Shown here: piece by piece, positions 58,528-64,000 of the stretch
Layout of the letters: the number at the start of each line of letters is the position of its first letter
Position numbering within the stretch: the first letter of the stretch is position 1
NCBI GenBank assembly: GCA_025800125.1
Contig: JAOXSF010000022.1
Coordinates: forward strand, 16,848 to 80,847
Reading direction: 5' to 3'
Length of the DNA: 64,000 nucleotides
Source: Marinobacterium sp.
GTDB taxonomy: Bacteria; Pseudomonadota; Gammaproteobacteria; Pseudomonadales; Balneatricaceae
The notes under the pieces: generated by a model
Told to the model about the DNA's origin: nothing
The model's input: the letters and a program-made list of their open reading frames with translations, nothing else
The model's database searches: none
Translations under genes and position numbers: made by a program

Positions 58528-59595
58528 ATGACAGATACACGCGTAGAAGACCTGAACATTGAATCCAACACGGTTCTGATCTCACCGGAAGAGCTCAAAG
58601 CCAGACTACCTCTGAGCGAAGCTGCTGCCACTTCCGTTATGGAAGGCCGCAAAGTCATTCGCGACATTCTGGATCGCAAAGACAAACGCCTGTTTGTTGT
58701 AGTGGGCCCTTGCTCTATCCACGACCCGGAAGCAGCCATTGAGTATGCTCAAAAGCTCAAAGCACTGCAGGAAAAGGTGAAAGATTCTCTCTATCTGGTC
58801 ATGCGCGTCTATTTTGAAAAACCCCGTACCACCGTCGGATGGAAAGGACTGATTAACGACCCTCACCTGAACGACTCATTTGAGATCGAAGAGGGTCTGC
58901 ATATTGCCCGTAAACTGTTGCTGGACCTGGCCGAAATCGGCTTGCCGCTGGCAACCGAAGCACTGGACCCGATCAGCCCACAGTACATGCAGGATCTGAT
59001 CTCCTGGTCGGCCATAGGTGCGCGTACAACTGAGTCGCAGACACATCGTGAAATGTCCTCCGGCCTATCCTGTGCCGTAGGCTTCAAAAATGGTACGGAT
59101 GGCGGCCTGGAGGTTGCAACGAACGCACTGAAATCTGTCAGTGCTCCACACCGCTTCCTGGGTATCAATGGCGATGGTCAGTGCTCGATTGTTCACACCA
59201 AAGGCAATCAGTACGGCCATGTAGTGCTGCGTGGTGGTGGCGGTAAACCAAACTACGACTCCGTTAATGTCAAACTGTGTGAACAGGCACTGGACAAAGC
59301 CGGTCTACCTCACAACATCATGGTAGATTGCAGCCATGCAAACTCCAACAAAGATCCAGCGTTACAGCCGCTGGTTGCAGAGAATGTCGCCAACCAGATC
59401 CTGGAAGGCAACAACTCAATCACCAGCCTGATGATTGAAAGCCACCTGAACTGGGGCAATCAGTCTATTCCGGCAGACTTGTCCGAATTGAAATACGGTG
59501 TCTCTGTCACTGATGCCTGTATTGACTGGGATGCGACCGAGAAGTGTATGCTGGAGATGAATGAAAAGCTGAAAGATGTATTACCAACACGCTAA
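58528..59595 (+). CDS. 3-deoxy-7-phosphoheptulonate (DAHP) synthase, class I
   Basis: A 355-residue enzyme that condenses phosphoenolpyruvate and erythrose 4-phosphate in the first step of aromatic amino acid synthesis. Class I-alpha (AroF/G/H) motifs are present: VGPCSIHDPEAA, PRTTVGWKGLINDP, RTTESQTHRE and the metal-binding MVDCSHANSNKD. Length is that of the E. coli isozymes. Which amino acid inhibits it cannot be told by eye. The ATG has AGGA upstream. A strong terminator follows. Confidence 0.96.
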   Translation: MTDTRVEDLNIESNTVLISPEELKARLPLSEAAATSVMEGRKVIRDILDRKDKRLFVVVGPCSIHDPEAAIEYAQKLKALQEKVKDSLYLVMRVYFEKPRTTVGWKGLINDPHLNDSFEIEEGLHIARKLLLDLAEIGLPLATEALDPISPQYMQDLISWSAIGARTTESQTHREMSSGLSCAVGFKNGTDGGLEVATNALKSVSAPHRFLGINGDGQCSIVHTKGNQYGHVVLRGGGGKPNYDSVNVKLCEQALDKAGLPHNIMVDCSHANSNKDPALQPLVAENVANQILEGNNSITSLMIESHLNWGNQSIPADLSELKYGVSVTDACIDWDATEKCMLEMNEKLKDVLPTR

Positions 59596-59682
59596 GCTGG
59601 TCTGTTAGCAGCTCGTACCCTGGGCCCTGGCACAGGTAATAAGCTGGCAAACGCTGTTTCAGTCTGGAATGAATGTACAGAA

Positions 59683-59705
59683 ACCGGAGCTCGCTCCGGT
59701 TTTCT
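59683..59705 (+). terminator. terminator of the DAHP synthase gene
   Basis: A 7-bp stem (ACCGGAG / CTCCGGT) with a CTCG loop followed by TTTCTATTTT. Confidence 0.9.
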
Positions 59706-59767
59706 ATTTTCAGCACATACCAACACCTTTGATAACTGCTGATTTACGGCCCTGCCTATTCACGTCA

Positions 59768-60121
59768 TTAAAACCATTGCGCAACGTACTGGCGCAAGAT
59801 CAGCCGATAAGGTTCTGGCCACAGGCTTGCAGTCAATAGCAGCAATTGCATAACACCAATCAGCCAGAACACAACCTGAAAGCCTGGCTTACGTGTTTTA
59901 TGGCGAAAGAATTGCTGGCCAGCCACCCCCCCTAACCAACCACCACAGAGAGCCATTCCTTGTAAGCGGGATTCAGGAACACGCCGCCCACCACGTTCAG
60001 CCTGGCGTTTGTCATAGCCATAAAAAGTAAACAGCAACACACTGAGCAATACACACCACAAGGCAACAACCGTAGTCAACGGAAAACCCGGCAGTGCGGG
60101 ATGAAAATCAGAAAGACGCAT
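59768..60121 (-). CDS. DUF1294 membrane protein
   Basis: A 117-residue protein with three hydrophobic segments (about 16-35, 58-70, 83-100). The DUF1294 motif is clear: YGYDKRQAERGGRRVPESRL, then LCGGWLGGVAGQQFFRHKTRK. No cold-shock domain is attached, unlike some relatives. The function is unknown. ATG at 60124 or 60121; the second is listed. Confidence 0.85.
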   Translation of the reverse strand: MRLSDFHPALPGFPLTTVVALWCVLLSVLLFTFYGYDKRQAERGGRRVPESRLQGMALCGGWLGGVAGQQFFRHKTRKPGFQVVFWLIGVMQLLLLTASLWPEPYRLILRQYVAQWF

Positions 60122-60157
60122 CATTGGCCCGATATAATTAAAAATAAAGACAAGAAA

Positions 60158-60189
60158 AAGCCCCGTTCAGCATAACCGAACAGGGCTTT
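60158..60189 (-). terminator. terminator of the chemoreceptor gene
   Basis: Stem AAAGCCC-GTTC / GAAC-GGGCTTT with one internal mismatch and a T-run on the minus strand. Confidence 0.75.
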
Positions 60190-60293
60190 AGCATAACTTC
60201 AACAGCTTGGCCTACCAATCGCAACTCAGCAGGTATTGATTAATAGCACCATCGCCTCAGTGGTATCCGTAGCTCAACTACACTAATGAAGCC

Positions 60294-61973
60294 TCAGTAG
60301 CGAAAGCGCTGTATCAGGTTCTGCAAGTGCTGTCCGGTATGCTCCAGGTGCTTACCAGAACTTGAACTCTGTTCTGCCTGGCCTCGCGTTTCTTCTGCAA
60401 GGTCAGAGATGGCCTGCACACTGCGATTGATATCTTCGATAGTGGCTGTCTGTTCCTCTGTTGCAGCAGCAATCTGCGTATTCAATGTCGAAATATCATG
60501 GATTGCAGCCGCTGCCAGCTCCAGTGCTTCAGACGCCCGACGGCTTTCAGCCACAGATGTCTGCCCACTGCGTTCAATCGTCTGCATTACCTGCACAGCA
60601 TCCTGAGTCCCTTGCTGTAGACGCTCGATCATCTGCTGAATCTCTTCAGTACTGTTCTGGGTACGGCTCGCCAGCGTACGAACTTCATCGGCAACAACAG
60701 CAAAACCACGTCCCTGCTCTCCAGCACGAGCGGCTTCAATCGCAGCATTCAGCGCTAACAGGTTAGTCTGGTCTGCAATATCACGAATAACATCAAGTAC
60801 TGAGCCAATTTCATTGGCTTCATCAACCAGTGTCTGCATCACCGCAGAACCGTTCTCAACCTCACGAGACAGGCCATCAATAACCCCAATCGCGCTATCC
60901 AGAATATCTTTACCCTGCTCAGCCTGATCAGCGCCTGCCTGTGCTGAACCTGCACCTGACGCAGCATTATTTGCTACCTCCTGAGCAGCAGCCAGCATTT
61001 CATGCATTGCAGCAGCAACTGAACTGGTTTCATGATTCTGTTGATCCGCATTACGGCTGGTACCATGAGCATTACTGGATACATCTCTTACGACCCCATG
61101 CAGATCATTTACCGTACCTGCCAGATCACTGACCATGTTCTGAATTGACGCCGTAAAATTATTAAAGCTTCCCGCCAATACTGCCAATTCATCATGGCCA
61201 CTGTCATCCAGGCGACGTGTCAGGTCTGCATCTCCCTGAGCAATATCCTGCAACGCCTGATTGGTGCGGTTCAATGGCCGCAAAATAGTATTTGCTACCA
61301 GTAAACTCATAAATGCCAATACAGAGATACTGATCAAAGAGATAATAGTAATCTGGATCAGGCTGCTGGCAATATCTTCGCGAATACGCTCACGCACAGC
61401 CACCGTCTGCTGATTAATATCGTCAATATAGAAACCAGTCCCCAGAATCACATCCCACTCTGGCAGATAACGGGCGTAACCCATTTTCTCTGCAATCTCC
61501 TGAGTATCCGGGCGATTCCACCAGAAAGTTGTATAACCATCTCCTGTACGAGCGGATGCCATCAAATCTTTAACGATCCAGTTCCCTTTCTTGTCTCGTA
61601 CACCCGTCATGTCTTTCCCTACAATGGAAGCATTATGCGGATGCATCAGTGTCACCCCTTTGCTGTTATAGAGAAAGAAATAGCCAGTCTGGCCATAGCG
61701 TAGTTGCTGCCAGATCGCTGCTGCCTGCTCAACCGCTTGAGGGTCTGAACGTCTGCGCAAATGCTCAACCGCAGTGAAAGCCATATCCATATACTGCGCC
61801 AGTTCGGCTTTTTTACTTTCAATCATTGATTGACTGACTGATTCGATTTCCTTTTCGCCTTGTGTACGAATGTTGCTGACAGCAACAAAACTCAACAATG
61901 TTGAGATGAGAAATACCGGCATAATTGCCAGTAACATGATGCGTGCTTTGATAGATAACTTTGAAAAACCCAT
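60294..61973 (-). CDS. methyl-accepting chemotaxis protein with single Cache domain
   Basis: A transmembrane chemoreceptor of about 559 residues. Helix 1 lies at about 9-30. A periplasmic single-Cache (sCache_2) domain follows ([20 protein letters not shown], then [12 protein letters not shown] and [14 protein letters not shown]). Helix 2 is at about 200-220, then HAMP and a long coiled-coil signalling domain whose hairpin tip reads [20 protein letters not shown]. The C-terminus lacks a CheR-docking pentapeptide. The ATG at 61973 has AGGA five bases upstream; ATG 61979 and GTG 61988 are alternatives. sCache_2 receptors often sense short organic acids. Confidence 0.94.
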   Translation of the reverse strand: MGFSKLSIKARIMLLAIMPVFLISTLLSFVAVSNIRTQGEKEIESVSQSMIESKKAELAQYMDMAFTAVEHLRRRSDPQAVEQAAAIWQQLRYGQTGYFFLYNSKGVTLMHPHNASIVGKDMTGVRDKKGNWIVKDLMASARTGDGYTTFWWNRPDTQEIAEKMGYARYLPEWDVILGTGFYIDDINQQTVAVRERIREDIASSLIQITIISLISISVLAFMSLLVANTILRPLNRTNQALQDIAQGDADLTRRLDDSGHDELAVLAGSFNNFTASIQNMVSDLAGTVNDLHGVVRDVSSNAHGTSRNADQQNHETSSVAAAMHEMLAAAQEVANNAASGAGSAQAGADQAEQGKDILDSAIGVIDGLSREVENGSAVMQTLVDEANEIGSVLDVIRDIADQTNLLALNAAIEAARAGEQGRGFAVVADEVRTLASRTQNSTEEIQQMIERLQQGTQDAVQVMQTIERSGQTSVAESRRASEALELAAAAIHDISTLNTQIAAATEEQTATIEDINRSVQAISDLAEETRGQAEQSSSSGKHLEHTGQHLQNLIQRFRY

Positions 61974-62360
61974 GATCATCCTGTTCACTGATATGCGGAA
62001 CTCCGCCCGGACAGCCTCATCAATTCAGGAGCATTCGTTCCAGTAGAGCTACAAGCAGATATTTTTATTATGGAGTAAAAACTCAAAATTGATCTCACAT
62101 CACTACAACAAACACTGTAGTCATATATTCACAATAACGAGTAAAAACAGAGTACCAGAGCTTTACCTGGCTTTAAACCAAAAGTGCTAGCACGATCAGA
62201 GTACAAAAAAACACTATTTCCAGAGCACCGCTTTTACAGAGTGCTTGTTTGAAAAGTGATAATCATCATTTTTAACACCCAATATAAAATGGGGGAGGCC
62301 TCTGAAACCTCCCCCATTTTTTACCGAAAAAGATTCCGGCTCTATATCCCCTCACGGGGT
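61974..62360. other. 387-bp intergenic region
   Basis: It contains the upstream region of the chemoreceptor gene, with a GAGT-TTTT-ACTC dyad near 62083-62094, and the terminator of the next minus-strand gene. No gene is supported. Confidence 0.45.
62287..62320 (-). terminator. strong terminator after the glycine-zipper gene
   Basis: A 13-bp perfect stem (AAAATGGGGGAGG / CCTCCCCCATTTT) with a 9-base loop. T-runs on both strands make it usable in both directions. Confidence 0.9.
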
Positions 62361-62879
62361 TCATGCAGCAAGCTGTCGATCAAAGCTGTGAGTTGTCACT
62401 TCCACTAACGCTTGCGGGCAATGCTGACGAATCAGTCTAAAGGCTTGCGGTAAACGTTCATCGGGGACCTCTATCAGGAGCAACAAATGTCCCTGTGCGA
62501 TTGCCTGACGATACTTATCCAGTATACCCCGAGGTGTCTGTTCACCAATCATTGCGCCTAACCAGCCTCCCAGCCCAATACCTGCAAGGCTGCTCAAGAG
62601 AACGACGGTGCTTCCTGTCAACACCACTGCCGGGGCTCCCAGCACAGAAAGACCTGCTACCAGCCCTAAAGTGCCTCCGGTTACCATGCCCCAGTCAAGG
62701 TCAGTCTCCAGCTCAGTCGTTTCAACCTCAGATGCCTGTAAAATAGGCGTATTTTCAAGTATCTGCGGGTCACTGACTATCGCATGAATATCAGTCTGCT
62801 CGACACCCAGCGCTCCTGACTCAGTTACAACTGACTGTGCCTGAGAAAGCGACGGTGCAAGGAAAATAATCTGTTTCAT
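62361..62879 (-). CDS. glycine-zipper membrane protein of unknown function
   Basis: A 172-residue protein. The N-terminal soluble part (about 1-60) is followed by two hydrophobic Gly-rich helices (GMVTGGTLGLVAGLSVLGAP, then SSLAGIGLGGWLGAMIGE) and a C-terminal alpha/beta segment (GHLLLLIEVPDERL, then ALVEVTTHS). The order recalls DUF1269 or general-stress YflT-like proteins that place a glycine zipper between ferredoxin-like halves. GAGG lies seven bases before the ATG. It appears monocistronic. Confidence 0.7.
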   Translation of the reverse strand: MKQIIFLAPSLSQAQSVVTESGALGVEQTDIHAIVSDPQILENTPILQASEVETTELETDLDWGMVTGGTLGLVAGLSVLGAPAVVLTGSTVVLLSSLAGIGLGGWLGAMIGEQTPRGILDKYRQAIAQGHLLLLIEVPDERLPQAFRLIRQHCPQALVEVTTHSFDRQLAA

Positions 62880-63127
62880 GGCGCAGCCTCACTTACACTT
62901 ACTGACTGCAGTATAGACCAGAGACCTGAGAGGTCTATTTTGTTAACCGTCAGCACACATACCTTCCAGAACAGGTTACTGACAAATATGGATATCAGGT
63001 CAGAAAATTGACTTTATAAAACAGGTAACCATTTGAATCATAAGAAATTAATTTAATACCATGTATATTTTATACATCAATAAATAAAACGCATACATTT
63101 TACAAAACACATCAATAACGCCCTATT

Positions 63128-63763
63128 CTATACGGCACAGCCAAGCAAGGGGCTCTGTTGATACCAACACCTTTCATTCAACGAATGTATAATAAAGTGC
63201 GCTACATCAGCACGGGAAATCTTACCCGCTTTAATGCCTCTTAAATCAGTATGAACCTGGTAGTTTGCCGTGCGTGGGCCATGCGTCAAAAAGCCAGGCC
63301 TGACCAATGTCCAGTCCAATTGACTCTCTCGCACCAGCCTTTCCTGACGGTCTTTATCTCGATAGACACGCCCCAATACAAAAGGCAGGAAAAGTCGGTC
63401 ATATAAAAAACCACCATGGCCACGACTATCACCCGCACCAATACCTGTCACCACAACCAGGCGACGCACACCTGCCCGCTGCATAGCCTCAATCACATGA
63501 CTGGTGCCCAACGAAAAACTATATACAGGCGTAAACCCTGGTAAAGCGCCGATACTGATTACAACCGCATCATGCCCTGCTACCAGGCTCTGTACCGAAA
63601 AACGGTCTTCGATATTTGCCCGTCGCATAGTCAGTGTTGACTCACAGCCCCCCAGTGGAATTTGTCGCCTCGCTACCGCAGTTACGGTGTGTCCAGCTTC
63701 TAGCGCCTGTTGTGCCACAAGCAAACCAACACCACGACTGGCGCCCCATACAAGAACCCTCAT
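63128..63763 (-). CDS. NAD(P)-binding SDR-like protein
   Basis: A 211-residue Rossmann protein of the atypical short-chain dehydrogenase (NAD(P)H-binding, NmrA-like) type. The ATG at 63763 has GGGAGG eight bases upstream and starts directly with the first strand and dinucleotide motif (VLVWGASRGVGLLVAQQALE). The central part GVRRLVVVTGIGAGDSRG and the segment LDWTLVRPGFL are typical of this group. The active-site YxxxK is not obvious, so it may be a sensor or a reductase of unknown substrate. Confidence 0.85.
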   Translation of the reverse strand: MRVLVWGASRGVGLLVAQQALEAGHTVTAVARRQIPLGGCESTLTMRRANIEDRFSVQSLVAGHDAVVISIGALPGFTPVYSFSLGTSHVIEAMQRAGVRRLVVVTGIGAGDSRGHGGFLYDRLFLPFVLGRVYRDKDRQERLVRESQLDWTLVRPGFLTHGPRTANYQVHTDLRGIKAGKISRADVAHFIIHSLNERCWYQQSPLLGCAV

Positions 63764-63968
63764 CCTGCAAACCTCCCTGACGTCCAGAGCAGACGTTGAC
63801 CACCCCATAAGAATGCAGCCACCGCTTTGCAATTAATCACACTGAGGTTGCGCGCCCAGAGCGCTGCTGCTCGCTACACTATAGACCGTTGCTCAGCAGC
63901 GTTAGCAAAAACCAACGAAAACCCTCACTGCATCGAACCAGGAGTAACCACCGCTGTACATTGACTTC

Positions 63969-63990
63969 TCCCCTCCGTGAACGAAGGGGA
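63969..63990. other. stem-loop at the window end, possible IS200/IS605-type end
   Basis: TCCCCT and AGGGGA flank CCGTGAACGA; the six outer pairs are perfect and a TGAA tetraloop is possible. Stem-loops of this kind occur at ends of IS200/IS605 (TnpB) elements. No transposase is inside the window, so any element would extend beyond 64000. Confidence 0.25.
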
Positions 63991-64000
63991 TTCCAGGAGC

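Overview
The window is a dense stretch of bacterial chromosome with about 48 protein genes. I found no rRNA, tRNA, CRISPR array, prophage or complete insertion sequence. Gene content suggests a gammaproteobacterium, probably a marine member of the Oceanospirillales or a relative. The signs are two TRAP transporter loci, a MoxR/Bat operon with a BatB-BatC fusion, a yfhM-pbpC pair, a UPF0325-type protein, PaaX/PaaY homologues and many LysR/AraC regulators. The taxonomic call is inference from gene content; no marker gene is present.

Layout. 1-4.2 kb: a GlxA-type regulator, a Cache-GGDEF diguanylate cyclase and an AraC regulator. 4.6-6.5 kb: a pilus-chaperone-like periplasmic protein carrying a G9/C9 tract, followed by thiD. 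6.9-9.5 kb: a UPF0325-like protein, DctQM TRAP permeases without a binding protein, and a small basic protein. 9.7-12.4 kb: a CheX-receiver fusion and a RhlE-type helicase. 12.5-19.9 kb: pbpC and a thioester alpha-2-macroglobulin. 20-22.6 kb: a small exported protein, a LysE exporter and RNase HI. 22.7-30.2 kb: a six-gene Bat operon (moxR, DUF58, DUF4381, batA, batBC, batD), with a divergent two-component system at 30.5-32.7 kb. 32.8-42.8 kb: a YdiJ-like D-2-hydroxyglutarate dehydrogenase and a run of LysR genes paired with small enzymes (VOC, SnoaL-like). 43.0-55.8 kb: a catabolic-looking island. 56-63.8 kb: dsbD, DAHP synthase, DUF1294, a Cache chemoreceptor, a glycine-zipper protein and an SDR-like protein.

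The most interesting region is 43.0-55.8 kb. It holds a short PaaA/PaaC-family diiron protein with complete E / ExxH / E / ExxH ligands and a co-transcribed 131-residue partner of unknown family. Around them are a PaaX-type regulator, an adrenodoxin-reductase-type NADPH flavoprotein, a DUF2889 protein, a PaaY-type hexapeptide protein and a flavodoxin. Further out are an atypical metallo-beta-lactamase-fold protein, a universal stress protein, a complete TRAP importer and a solitary Leu/Ile/Val-type binding protein. None of paaB, paaC, paaD, paaE, paaG, paaZ or paaK is in the window. I propose a distinct diiron oxygenase system fed by flavodoxin instead of a PaaE reductase. A strong sigma70-like promoter (TTGACA, 17 bp, TAATTT) with a 15-bp imperfect palindrome in its spacer sits in front of the oxygenase pair. 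The substrate cannot be told from sequence.

A second theme is short tandem duplication. At least fourteen 15-19 bp minisatellites occur, intergenic and coding. Within coding sequence the units are multiples of three, mostly in linkers of the Bat proteins and YfhM. One grew out of the 3' end of the LysE gene and one ends exactly at the paaX start codon.
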